In this document: piece after piece, positions 1 through 6,757 of the stretch
How positions within the stretch are numbered: the stretch's first letter is position 1
Layout of the letters: every line of letters starts with the position of its first letter
Source of the DNA: Bacteroidota bacterium
GTDB lineage: Bacteria; Bacteroidota; Bacteroidia; Chitinophagales; Chitinophagaceae
Direction: 5' to 3'
Length of the DNA stretch: 15,996 nucleotides
NCBI GenBank assembly: GCA_023423835.1
Contig: JAFAEW010000056.1
Location: forward strand, 1 to 15,996
Position numbers and translations under genes: made by a program
Notes under the pieces: generated by a model
The model's database searches: none
The model's input: only the letters and a program-made list of their open reading frames with translations
Told to the model about the DNA's origin: nothing

Positions 1-525
1 GGGTTCACCGGTTCGGGCGATTACTACTGCAATATCGCCGCTTTTCCCGTGAGTAATCCAGCTTTTGGTTCCGTTAATGATCCAGTTGAGGCCATCTTTT
101 TTGGCAGTACATTTCATATTGCCGGCATCACTTCCCGTATTCGGTTCGGTTAATCCCCATGCTCCTATCCATTCTCCCGTAGCAAGTTTTGGAAGGTATT
201 TACCTTTTTGCTGTTCATCGCCAAACTGAAGGATGTGACCGGTGCAAAGTGAATTGTGTGCGGCTAAACTCAGTCCGATTGATCCGCAAACCTTCGAAAT
301 TTCTATTATCGCCGCTTTATATTCGAAATAGCCTAAACCCGAGCCCCCATATTCTTCCGGAACAAGAATTCCCATCAATCCCAATCTCCCCATTTCTTTA
401 AATACATGCACCGGAAAGGTCTGGCCTTCATCCCATTCCATCACGTAAGGCTTAATATATTGATGTGCAAAGTTTCTCGCTGTTTGTGCTACCTGTTGTG
501 TCAATTCACTTTCCTGGAAATTCAT
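1..525 (-). CDS. Acyl-CoA dehydrogenase, N-terminal 175 residues (runs off left edge)
   Basis: This is a flavin-dependent acyl-CoA dehydrogenase, which oxidises an acyl-CoA to the 2,3-enoyl-CoA in fatty-acid or branched-chain amino-acid breakdown. The visible part holds the helical N-terminal domain (about residues 5-118) and the start of the middle beta domain. The flavin-binding signature AWGLTEPNTGSDA is at residues 122-134, followed by the INGTKSWIT strand at about 150-157. The catalytic Glu lies outside the window, so substrate class (short-chain, glutaryl, isovaleryl) cannot be read. The ATG at 523-525 is chosen because the residues after it align with the usual family start and a promoter-like -7 box sits just upstream. 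The gene is open at the left edge and shows no frameshift in the visible part. The inverted repeat just upstream suggests control by a TetR-type repressor, which is an inference. Confidence 0.93.
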   Translation of the reverse strand, partial: MNFQESELTQQVAQTARNFAHQYIKPYVMEWDEGQTFPVHVFKEMGRLGLMGILVPEEYGGSGLGYFEYKAAIIEISKVCGSIGLSLAAHNSLCTGHILQFGDEQQKGKYLPKLATGEWIGAWGLTEPNTGSDAGNMKCTAKKDGLNWIINGTKSWITHGKSGDIAVVIARTGEP

Positions 526-530
526 AATAA

Positions 531-546
531 AACTAACATTAGTTAG
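531..546. promoter_or_regulatory. Inverted-repeat operator candidate over the acyl-CoA dehydrogenase start site
   Basis: AACTAA (531-536) and TTAGTT (539-544) form a perfect 6-bp inverted repeat with a 2-base centre. The same stretch can also be read as CTAAC (533-537) with GTTAG (542-546). It begins 6 bases upstream of the ATG and covers the position where transcription should start, given the -7 box at 550-557. Short dyads at the start site of acyl-CoA dehydrogenase genes are typical of TetR-family repressors that sense acyl-CoAs. No regulator gene for it is in the window. Confidence 0.5.
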
Positions 547-549
547 CCG

Positions 550-557
550 CAAAACTA
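550..557 (-). promoter_or_regulatory. Bacteroidota -7 box for the acyl-CoA dehydrogenase
   Basis: On the minus strand this reads TAGTTTTG, a full match to the Bacteroidota -7 consensus TAnnTTTG. The start site would fall about 5-7 bases further on, at about 543-545, giving a leader of about 20 bases. I see no good TTTG-type -33 element 19-21 bases upstream. Confidence 0.5.
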
Positions 558-590
558 AGGATAAATGCCCTTAATTCTGTCGTGAATTCT

Positions 591-1337
591 TTATTCTTCC
601 AAAAAAAGCATTGGTCTGATGATTTGAAATACGCTGTCTGAAAGGCCATAGGTTTTGCCAACCTGTTCCACAGATTTAAAACCTCCAATCGAATTCCGGA
701 ACTTCACGATCCTTTTGCTGAGCACTTCTCCAATGCCAGGCAAGGCTTTCCAGTCTTCTTCAGTAGCGCTGTTAATATTGACCTTTCTTACTGACTCAGA
801 GGACGTTTTCTCCAGTCTTTTTTCGGGAACGACTTTAGTTTCTTTTAAGGCAAAATCTGTTTTCTTTTTCGGCAGGGCATTGTTCGCCTGTTTAATTCTG
901 ACGAATGGAATCAATTGATCCGCTTCTTCTTTTTTCAATCCATAAATTTTTCTCAGGTCTTCCGGATTCCTGAAGTACCCGCCCTTGTTTCGGTAATGAA
1001 GAATCGTTTGGATGGTTTTTTCCCGAAGGCCGATCTTCCTCCAGCCGGCTTCGTCTAAAGTATTGGGATCAAACAAAAAAGGCTGAATAGTGGCGGCCGC
1101 GGGTTTTTGTGAAACGATAGGATCCGGATCCTCGCCGCCCCCGGTATCACGCGTCATACTTGCATTCTCAAGGTTTGAAAGAACGGTTGAATCAACTTCC
1201 GGCGGCGTAAAATCGGGTTTGAAAAAATAGGGAACTACAATAAAAACGGCCATTACCATTAGCAGAATATAGATGGCGTTTCTTTCTTTTTTGGTGAAAC
1301 TTAAAGCTTCATTGAAACCCGGGTTTTTGGATTGCAT
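591..1337 (-). CDS. Membrane-anchored protein with two helix-hairpin-helix domains (ComEA-like)
   Basis: A 248-residue protein with a basic N-terminus, one membrane segment at about residues 20-38, a low-complexity Pro/Gly-rich linker (about 40-85) and two helix-hairpin-helix repeats. The first is at about 87-147 (FDPNTLDEAGW through LIPFVRI). The second is at about 186-246, starting VNINSATEEDW and holding the hairpin LPGIGEVLSKRI. The charge pattern suggests the HhH domains lie outside the cytoplasmic membrane, as in ComEA, which binds incoming DNA during competence. Bacteroidota carry several such proteins and few have been tested, so the DNA-binding role is a family inference. No comEC or comF is nearby. 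The gene has its own 95-base upstream gap and is probably transcribed separately from the hydrolase at 1433-2209. Confidence 0.8.
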   Translation of the reverse strand: MQSKNPGFNEALSFTKKERNAIYILLMVMAVFIVVPYFFKPDFTPPEVDSTVLSNLENASMTRDTGGGEDPDPIVSQKPAAATIQPFLFDPNTLDEAGWRKIGLREKTIQTILHYRNKGGYFRNPEDLRKIYGLKKEEADQLIPFVRIKQANNALPKKKTDFALKETKVVPEKRLEKTSSESVRKVNINSATEEDWKALPGIGEVLSKRIVKFRNSIGGFKSVEQVGKTYGLSDSVFQIIRPMLFLEE

Positions 1338-1396
1338 ATTTTAAAATTTTAGGGAAAACTGGCTTGAAAATAATCAAAGTTTTTGAAAATTGGAAG

Positions 1397-1424
1397 AACA
1401 GAAATCGAGGGCTTCTGTTTTTTT
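1397..1424. terminator. Candidate terminator between the hydrolase and the HhH gene
   Basis: AACAGAA (1397-1403) pairs with TTCTGTT (1413-1419) around a 9-base loop, and T1420-1424 follows on the plus strand. On the minus strand, the direction of the hydrolase that ends at 1433, the stem is preceded by an A-run but followed only by a mixed pyrimidine stretch. It would therefore be weaker in the useful direction. Confidence 0.35.
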
Positions 1425-1432
1425 AATCCCGA

Positions 1433-2209
1433 CTATAATTCCAGTTGTAATCCATCAAAGGCTAAATGGATGTTGGGAGGCAAGTCTTTCGAAACTTCTT
1501 CATGTTTTCCCAATTGATGACTGATGTGTGTAAACCATGCCTCCTTGACCTGCAGTTCGTCCACCAGTTCAATTGCCTGATTGAGGGTAAAATGTGAAAT
1601 ATGATGTTCTTTCCGTAATGCGTTGACCACAAGAATTTCTGAACCCTTAATTTTTTCTTTCTCCGTCGCTTCAATCCGGTTGGCATCTGTGATATAGGTA
1701 AATTTTCCAAAACGGAAAGCCGTTACAGGCATTCTGTGATGCCAAACCTTAACGGGCAGGACGTCAAGATCGCCCACCGTGAAGGGCTCATCACTGATTT
1801 CAAAAAGTTCTATTTCAGGAATTCCGGGATATTTATGATCAGAAAAAACGTAAGAAAATTCATTCTTCAAGGCCTTAATGGTAAGCGCATTCGCGTATAC
1901 ATGCACCGGTTTATCGAGAAAGAAATTGTATGGCCTTACGTCATCGAGGCCGGCGATATGATCTTTATGCGGATGGGTAAATAATACACCATCGAGATCT
2001 TCATTGGCGATGCGCAACATTTGGTAACGAAAATCCGGTGTGGTGTCTACTACAACCGTGGTGTTGCCGGAGCGAATGAGGATACTGCTTCTAAGCCTTT
2101 TATCCTTGCTGTCCGGGGAGGTACACACCTCGCAATGGCATCCGATCATCGGAATGCCGGTGCTCGTTCCGGTTCCTAAAAATGTTATGGAAATCTTCGG
2201 ATAGGGCAT
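1433..2209 (-). CDS. PhnP-like metallo-beta-lactamase-fold hydrolase
   Basis: A 258-residue cytoplasmic hydrolase of the MBL superfamily, close in layout to PhnP (phosphoribosyl cyclic phosphodiesterase) and other RNase Z-like phosphodiesterases. The opening FLGTGTSTGIP is followed by a Cys cluster GCHCEVC (C24, C26, C29), which in PhnP holds a structural zinc. The catalytic metal motif HPHKDH is at residues 79-84 (H79, H81, D83, H84). Further ligands are likely the His of VWHHRMP, the Asp of YITDANR and the His residues of FTHISHQLG near the C-terminus. No phn genes are nearby, so a role in phosphonate breakdown is not supported; a general cyclic phosphodiesterase or nucleotidase role is possible. 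Its ATG overlaps the stop of the preceding gene (TGATG), so the two are translationally coupled. Confidence 0.85.
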   Translation of the reverse strand: MPYPKISITFLGTGTSTGIPMIGCHCEVCTSPDSKDKRLRSSILIRSGNTTVVVDTTPDFRYQMLRIANEDLDGVLFTHPHKDHIAGLDDVRPYNFFLDKPVHVYANALTIKALKNEFSYVFSDHKYPGIPEIELFEISDEPFTVGDLDVLPVKVWHHRMPVTAFRFGKFTYITDANRIEATEKEKIKGSEILVVNALRKEHHISHFTLNQAIELVDELQVKEAWFTHISHQLGKHEEVSKDLPPNIHLAFDGLQLEL

Positions 2210-2484
2210 CAGCTTTCTTCTGTTGGCGTTTTCTTTTTGATTTCTTCTAACAGAAGTTGCGATTCATGGGTAAGCAGATCAAAATTAATATTCAGTTGCG
2301 GAATCAGATCGAGCAACACATTTATCCGGCCTGAAATATCGAGGTATTTATTGAGCACAATGATCCTGGTTTTTTCCAGAATACACCAACCGCTTTGAAA
2401 GGTTCCCCGCTCATACCTGATTTTATATTCTGCCTCGGTCAAAATATTTTCAAGCTTATTCAAATAAGATTGCGTCGGTTTCAT
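2209..2484 (-). CDS. Small conserved-type protein of unknown function
   Basis: A 91-residue soluble protein that I do not recognise. It has no signal peptide and no membrane segment. It has a charged helical N-terminus, a central strand-rich part (GWCILEKTRIIVLNKYLD) and a C-terminal amphipathic helix ending in a Lys/Glu-rich tail. The start at 2482-2484 is the only Met in the protein, so no shorter start is available. The stop shares one base with the start of the MBL-fold hydrolase, which makes co-translation likely and suggests a shared job, though nothing shows what. A full -7 box ends only 5 bases before the ATG, which would make the mRNA essentially leaderless if that promoter is used. 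Confidence 0.75.
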   Translation of the reverse strand: MKPTQSYLNKLENILTEAEYKIRYERGTFQSGWCILEKTRIIVLNKYLDISGRINVLLDLIPQLNINFDLLTHESQLLLEEIKKKTPTEES

Positions 2485-2488
2485 CCTT

Positions 2489-2496
2489 CAAAGATA
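2489..2496 (-). promoter_or_regulatory. -7 box immediately before the small unknown gene
   Basis: The minus strand reads TATCTTTG, a full match to TAnnTTTG. The predicted start of transcription falls at or next to the A of the ATG at 2484. No -33 element is visible. The octamer is identical to those found before the thioesterase and before the Rrf2 gene. Confidence 0.4.
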
Positions 2497-2534
2497 AAAT
2501 AAAAGAGGGAGGATAGCGAGGGGCAGATTGCCGT

Positions 2535-2568
2535 AAAAAAAGAGAGGCCGTGAAAACCTCTCTTTTTT
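2535..2568. terminator. Strong bidirectional terminator after the M1 peptidase
   Basis: The arm at 2535-2547 (A-run then GAGAGG) pairs with the arm at 2557-2568 (CCTCTC then T-run) around a 9-base loop. A GC-containing stem flanked by A7 and T6 works in both directions. On the minus strand it lies 20 bases after the M1 peptidase stop and closes that transcript. Confidence 0.85.
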
Positions 2569-2587
2569 ATTGATCTCCCAAAATTTT

Positions 2588-4447
2588 TCAGGGAACGACG
2601 ATCTTATTATTCACGCGGTTCAAATCGGCCATTCTCTGGCTCGGATCAATTTGAATTTCCTTGATATCTCCCACTCCTTTTGATACGATCACGAGGTATT
2701 CAGGATCTGTCCAGGGCCATGCACCATGTACAACGGGTTTTAGTTCTCCTTCCTGTGGCTTATCGCCATACATCAGATCGAGTGGAATATAATGCAGCTC
2801 CTGGCTGCCATCTTTATAAGTGATCAACAAGTCGATTGGCATCGGCATTTTACCATTCTTTTTCATTGTAATGCCGGCATTGCCATTGATGTCCTTAACA
2901 TCTCCGATCGCATACTCAATGGTTTTGGTAGAATTAATCCAATATTGTTTGTACCACTGCAATTCTATTCCGCTGATCTTTTCAGCGATACGGATGAAAT
3001 CATCTGGAACCGGACTCTTAAACCGCCATTCTTTATAATATTCCAATAATAGCTTATCCAGATTTTCCTCGCCGATGATATAGCCGAGCTGTGATAAGAA
3101 GATCGCACCCTTGTTATAAGATGCTACGCTATATGCATAGTTGGTATTGTAATGATCGGCATGCGTACTCAAAGGTTCTTCCCAGTTGCTTTTCGCAATT
3201 CTGAAATAACTGTCGTAGATCCTTCCCATTCCGCTGATGGCATCGCCACCATTTTTCCAGGCCGAAACCCTTGCTGCTGCATAAGTTGTAAATCCTTCAT
3301 CCATCCAGGGATAGAGGCTTTCATTCGTTCCCATCATTCCCTGATACCACGCATGCATAAACTCGTGTAATGCCGCCCCTGTGCCTTTTAGCAAGGTAGC
3401 CATGGGGTATTCCATTCCGCCATCACCGCCTTCAATGAAAGAGTAATTTTTATAAGGATAAGGACCGAATGTTTTTGCAATAAAAGGATAAACAGCAGCC
3501 ATACTATCTACCAGCGTTTCCCATTTTTTTTCATCCTTCGTTCCTTTCTTGTAAACCGCGTAAAAGATGGGTCCGTTTTCAATCTGTTTTTTTACCAACT
3601 TGTAGTCCGGATCGGCGGCCCACACAAAATCGTGAACATTCTGCGCCAAAAACTTCCAGGTTCTTTTATTGCCTTTTACCGGAGCAGGACCAGGAATATT
3701 TGAATCGTATCCAAATCCAACTTCTTTCATATTCTGGATCGTGCCCGATCCGGCAAGCAGGTAATTCTTATCGATTGAAATATTTACTTCGTAATCTCCC
3801 CACACGCCATAAAATTCCCTTGCAACATATGGATTTGCATTCCATCCCAACTTATCGTAATTCACCATCTTTGGATACCATTGTGCCATACTGTAACGCA
3901 CGCCTTCTTCGTTGTCTCTTCCGCTTCTTCTGATCTGAACAGGCACCTGCGCTTTAAATGAAACTTCAAAATTTGTTTTGCTGTTTGGCAGAATGGGTTT
4001 GCTTAATGCAACTTCCAGAATCGTTTCATGATAGATAAGCTTTTGTGCAATGCCGTTCATTTTTACGTACTGCGTACTGTCGTATCCGATTTCATTGGGT
4101 TGCAATTTGCTGATCCTGTCGGTGACGCGGTCATCCCAATCCTTTACTGGATTACCGTTTCTGTCGTTGCCGATTTCTATTTTTCCCAGTTCACGGCTTC
4201 TTACATCCATCATGCTGTTTGGTTGAAAAGCATTGTTATAGAGATGAAAGAATACGCGGTGAAGCGTATCAGGCGAGTTATTCCAATATTCGATTTTTTC
4301 TATTCCGGAATATTGGTTCGTTTGCACATTCATGTCCACATCAATCACGTACCTGATTTTCTGCTGCCAATAGCAGGGATATTGAGCATGAAGTGAACTA
4401 AACACAAAAAAGGAAACAAGAACCAGTAATGGTTTAAACATTTTCAT
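2588..4447 (-). CDS. Secreted M1-family zinc metallopeptidase
   Basis: A 619-residue exported metallopeptidase that probably removes N-terminal residues from peptides in the periplasm or outside the cell. A signal peptide covers about residues 1-22, ending SSLHA-Q. The zinc motif HEFMH is at 361-365, and the third ligand Glu384 (in WMDEGF) follows after exactly 18 residues, the M1 gluzincin spacing. The substrate-binding GxMEN loop appears as GGMEY at 343-347, the GxMEYP variant common in bacterial M1 proteins. The N-terminal beta domain is at about 25-290, and the C-terminal part (about 480-619) is beta-rich. Two Met codons lie at positions 1 and 3; either gives a working signal peptide. It follows the PepSY-like gene by 39 bases and ends at a strong terminator. 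Confidence 0.92.
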   Translation of the reverse strand: MKMFKPLLVLVSFFVFSSLHAQYPCYWQQKIRYVIDVDMNVQTNQYSGIEKIEYWNNSPDTLHRVFFHLYNNAFQPNSMMDVRSRELGKIEIGNDRNGNPVKDWDDRVTDRISKLQPNEIGYDSTQYVKMNGIAQKLIYHETILEVALSKPILPNSKTNFEVSFKAQVPVQIRRSGRDNEEGVRYSMAQWYPKMVNYDKLGWNANPYVAREFYGVWGDYEVNISIDKNYLLAGSGTIQNMKEVGFGYDSNIPGPAPVKGNKRTWKFLAQNVHDFVWAADPDYKLVKKQIENGPIFYAVYKKGTKDEKKWETLVDSMAAVYPFIAKTFGPYPYKNYSFIEGGDGGMEYPMATLLKGTGAALHEFMHAWYQGMMGTNESLYPWMDEGFTTYAAARVSAWKNGGDAISGMGRIYDSYFRIAKSNWEEPLSTHADHYNTNYAYSVASYNKGAIFLSQLGYIIGEENLDKLLLEYYKEWRFKSPVPDDFIRIAEKISGIELQWYKQYWINSTKTIEYAIGDVKDINGNAGITMKKNGKMPMPIDLLITYKDGSQELHYIPLDLMYGDKPQEGELKPVVHGAWPWTDPEYLVIVSKGVGDIKEIQIDPSQRMADLNRVNNKIVVP

Positions 4448-4486
4448 TTGTCAGAGTTTTAGTGATAGCCTTTCAAAAATTTTTCT

Positions 4487-4930
4487 TTATAAATTAATCG
4501 CCTCTTTTATAAGTTTTCCGTTGGTATCGAAATAAAGATGTTTTTTCTGAACATCATTTTTTCTAACGTAAAATTTGTACCGGAGGTTTTCGCGGTTTTG
4601 GTTAATCTCAATAATTGCCGTTTTTTTCCATTGGCAATATTTGCTCTTATGAAAGCCTTCCTGTACTACGATCGGCAACTGTTCAAAATCGATTTTTCTC
4701 TCCGTACTCAGCCAGTCGCCATGCTTGTTGAACGATGAGGATATTTCATGACCATTCAGGTAAAACTCAGCTTCAAATGAATGAATTTTATCCTGCCATT
4801 TTACTTTTTCCGCGTGAGGATAGCGTTTTTGCAACGCTTCAACCACATGAGCCGGAACCTTTCGCAGTTGCGATTGAACATTGGAAGCAATAAGAAAAAA
4901 CAGGAAGAGTAAAAGTAAATTTTTCATCAT
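4487..4930 (-). CDS. Secreted PepSY-like (BLIP-like) protein
   Basis: A small exported protein with a hydrophobic signal peptide ending near IASNVQS-Q, then a domain of the PepSY-like / beta-lactamase-inhibitor-like fold that is abundant in Bacteroidota. Visible hallmarks are VVEALQKRYPHAEKVKW, a strand with FEAEFYLNG, and SSFNKHGDWLSTERKI, which recall the family repeat of a short helix followed by W and D/G turns. A second diverged half follows (residues about 80-147). The reading frame is open from 4945, but that upstream ATG lies in a promoter-like stretch (GATGTTTG at 4933-4940 on the minus strand) and would put five residues before an ideal signal peptide. I therefore prefer the Met at 4928-4930, or the next one at 4925-4927. 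The function of this family is unknown; being next to a secreted peptidase fits an inhibitor or folding aid but does not prove it. Confidence 0.75.
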   Translation of the reverse strand: MMKNLLLLFLFFLIASNVQSQLRKVPAHVVEALQKRYPHAEKVKWQDKIHSFEAEFYLNGHEISSSFNKHGDWLSTERKIDFEQLPIVVQEGFHKSKYCQWKKTAIIEINQNRENLRYKFYVRKNDVQKKHLYFDTNGKLIKEAINL

Positions 4931-4988
4931 GACAACGTCAAACAAACATCGTAAAAATACAGAAAGATTTAATTAAACCTAGTCACAG

Positions 4989-5690
4989 TTAACGCTGTTC
5001 TAACAGTTTAGAGCGTTCATTTTTTTTGTCTTTTCCCTGTATCACGATCACAATTTCACCCTTTATGGTTTTGGCCGAAAAATGAGCGAGTAGTTCGTGT
5101 AGGCTGCCCCGGGCATTTTCTTCAAACAGCTTGCTGATTTCCCTGCTTATGGAAGCCGGTCTTTCCGGTCCGAAATATTCTACCAGATCTTTCAGGGTTT
5201 TTAGGAGGCGCACCGGACTTTCATACAAAATGACGGTTCTTTCCTCAGCCGATAGAGCGGTAAGCAAGGTGTGACGGCCTTTTTTGAGCGGGAGAAATCC
5301 TTCGAACACGAAACGGTTGGCCGGCAGTCCGCTGTTGATCAATGCGGGCACAAAAGCAGTAGCACCTGGTAAACATTCTACTTTCAAATCATTTTGAATA
5401 CAGCTTCTCACGATCAGAAATCCGGGATCGCTGATGCCCGGTGTACCTGCATCGGTGATGAGCGCAATTTGTTTTCCGGACTGTAACTGTGCAATCAAAT
5501 GATCAACTACCTTATGTTCATTGTGCTGATGATAAGGTGAAAGCGGTTTTTGAATATTGTAATGTTGTAATAATTTGGAAGAGGTTCTCGTGTCCTCACA
5601 CAAAATCAAGTCCACCGATTGCAGTACTTCAATCGCTCTCAGTGTAATATCCTTTAGATTTCCCAGCGGCGTTGGAACGAGGTAAAGCAT
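4989..5690 (-). CDS. rsmI: 16S rRNA (cytidine-1402-2'-O)-methyltransferase RsmI
   Basis: A 233-residue SAM-dependent tetrapyrrole-methylase-fold enzyme that methylates the ribose of C1402 in the decoding centre of 16S rRNA. The start MLYLVPTPLGNLKDIT is typical of RsmI. CEDTRTS lies at residues 31-37 and the SAM-binding loop TDAGTPGISDPG at 79-90. The family Y-E-S-P-x-R segment is at about 155-160. The length is somewhat below that of proteobacterial RsmI, whose C-terminal tail is longer. It starts 7 bases after the purS stop and is presumably co-transcribed with purS, pssA and pepP. Confidence 0.95.
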   Translation of the reverse strand: MLYLVPTPLGNLKDITLRAIEVLQSVDLILCEDTRTSSKLLQHYNIQKPLSPYHQHNEHKVVDHLIAQLQSGKQIALITDAGTPGISDPGFLIVRSCIQNDLKVECLPGATAFVPALINSGLPANRFVFEGFLPLKKGRHTLLTALSAEERTVILYESPVRLLKTLKDLVEYFGPERPASISREISKLFEENARGSLHELLAHFSAKTIKGEIVIVIQGKDKKNERSKLLEQR

Positions 5691-5697
5691 GCACCGA

Positions 5698-5967
5698 TCA
5701 TTTTACCGATGCATGAATTTCGTTGACCGCTTCAACTTCGTAGGTTTCCATTACGGGATTGGCAAGCAATTTTTTACAGGCCGTTTCGGCTGTTTGCCGC
5801 GCTTCCTCTTCAGAAGGTGCTTTTACAATAAGCGTAATATGTTTTCCCACCCTCACATCTTCTACCGCGTTTAAGCCCAAACTGTTTAATCCACCGAGAA
5901 CGGCTTTCCCCTGCGGATCTAACAGGTCTTTTAAAGGCATCACTTTAATTTGAACGTTATAGAGCAT
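5698..5967 (-). CDS. purS: Phosphoribosylformylglycinamidine synthase subunit PurS
   Basis: An 89-residue PurS, the small dimeric subunit that bridges PurL and PurQ in the FGAM synthase complex (step 4 of purine synthesis) and helps channel ammonia. The pattern is classic: a first strand YNVQIKVMPLKDLLDPQGKAV, the helix LNSLGLNAVEDVRVGKHI, and SEEEARQTAETACKKLLANPVMETYEV. Its ATG lies inside the end of pssA, an 11-base overlap in another frame, so translation is probably coupled. Neither purL nor purQ is in the window, so the gene is separated from its partners. Confidence 0.95.
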   Translation of the reverse strand: MLYNVQIKVMPLKDLLDPQGKAVLGGLNSLGLNAVEDVRVGKHITLIVKAPSEEEARQTAETACKKLLANPVMETYEVEAVNEIHASVK

Positions 5968-6727
5968 TGTCTTTTGGTTTAAAAATTATCGATAAAATTA
6001 CATAAGATAAAAATGCGATCGGCACCGAAAGCCATCCAAAAATGAAAGCCGAAAGAAGAATGATGACAGCAAGGATCAGGAAAGGCAACATTTTCTGCCA
6101 TCCCAGATCGCTGAACTTTAAGGCAAGCATTGGTAAGCTGCTGATCATCAGCAAGGAGATGATGAAAATAATGGCATACCACCACCATATATTATGAAAG
6201 AGATCTATCAGCCAGACGGAGGAAGTAAACCAGTAGATTAGCGGAAAAGATGCAACCAGCAGTCCCGCCGCGGGTATTGGCAGTCCCCTAAATCCGTTTT
6301 GATTGACAGGAGAAATATTAAATCTGGCCAGGCGGTATGCACCGGCACAGGGAAGGACGAATGCGGGAATGAGCCAGATGGCTGAAATATCCAAACCGTC
6401 TTCCTGCTGCGCAAATGAAAGCCGCAGAAACTGAAACACAATCATTCCGGGCGCCACACCAAAGCTTACAACATCGGCCAGAGAATCAAGTTGTTTGCCC
6501 ATTTCAGAGGTTGCGCGGAATAGGCGCGCAATAAATCCGTCGAAAAAATCAACGACAGCGGCAGTGGCAATAAATACCGATCCTAAGAATATCTTTTCCG
6601 GCAAAATGACAAAGGAAGCACCAGTTTCATCAGTGGTGATCGTAAGTCCGGGCTGCACGATCATGATTATTGCAATGCAGCCAAACAAAAGATTCAGCAA
6701 CGTAAAAATATTGGGAATATGTTTCAT
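5957..6727 (-). CDS. pssA: CDP-diacylglycerol-serine O-phosphatidyltransferase
   Basis: A 256-residue integral membrane enzyme that joins serine to CDP-diacylglycerol, giving phosphatidylserine for phosphatidylethanolamine synthesis. The CDP-alcohol phosphatidyltransferase motif DGxxARx8GxxxDxxxD is complete: D63-G64, A67-R68, G77, D81, D85. The N-terminal MKHIPNIFTLLNLLFGC and VSFGVAPG (about 87-94) are characteristic of PssA type II. Seven or eight membrane segments are visible. A polar insert of about ten residues (TTDETGASFV) sits between the first two. No psd (decarboxylase) gene is next to it. It starts 21 bases after aminopeptidase P and overlaps purS at its end. Confidence 0.93.
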   Translation of the reverse strand: MKHIPNIFTLLNLLFGCIAIIMIVQPGLTITTDETGASFVILPEKIFLGSVFIATAAVVDFFDGFIARLFRATSEMGKQLDSLADVVSFGVAPGMIVFQFLRLSFAQQEDGLDISAIWLIPAFVLPCAGAYRLARFNISPVNQNGFRGLPIPAAGLLVASFPLIYWFTSSVWLIDLFHNIWWWYAIIFIISLLMISSLPMLALKFSDLGWQKMLPFLILAVIILLSAFIFGWLSVPIAFLSYVILSIIFKPKDNAL

Positions 6728-6742
6728 TCAAAATGGTTGGTG

Positions 6743-6757
6743 AATCAATTATTGATT
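6743..6757. repeat. Short inverted repeat centred on the pepP stop codon
   Basis: AATCAA (6743-6748) and TTGATT (6752-6757) are perfect complements around three bases that are the stop codon of aminopeptidase P (6749-6751). Stem content is low in GC and no T-run follows, so it is not a convincing terminator. Confidence 0.4.

Noticed and set aside
1433..2209. Calling the hydrolase PhnP of the phosphonate lyase pathway
   Set aside because: The Cys cluster and metal motif fit the family, but no other phn gene is present.
4028..4396. A 122-codon plus-strand frame opposite the 5' end of the M1 peptidase gene
   Set aside because: It is a shadow of a clearly coding region with a signal peptide on the other strand.
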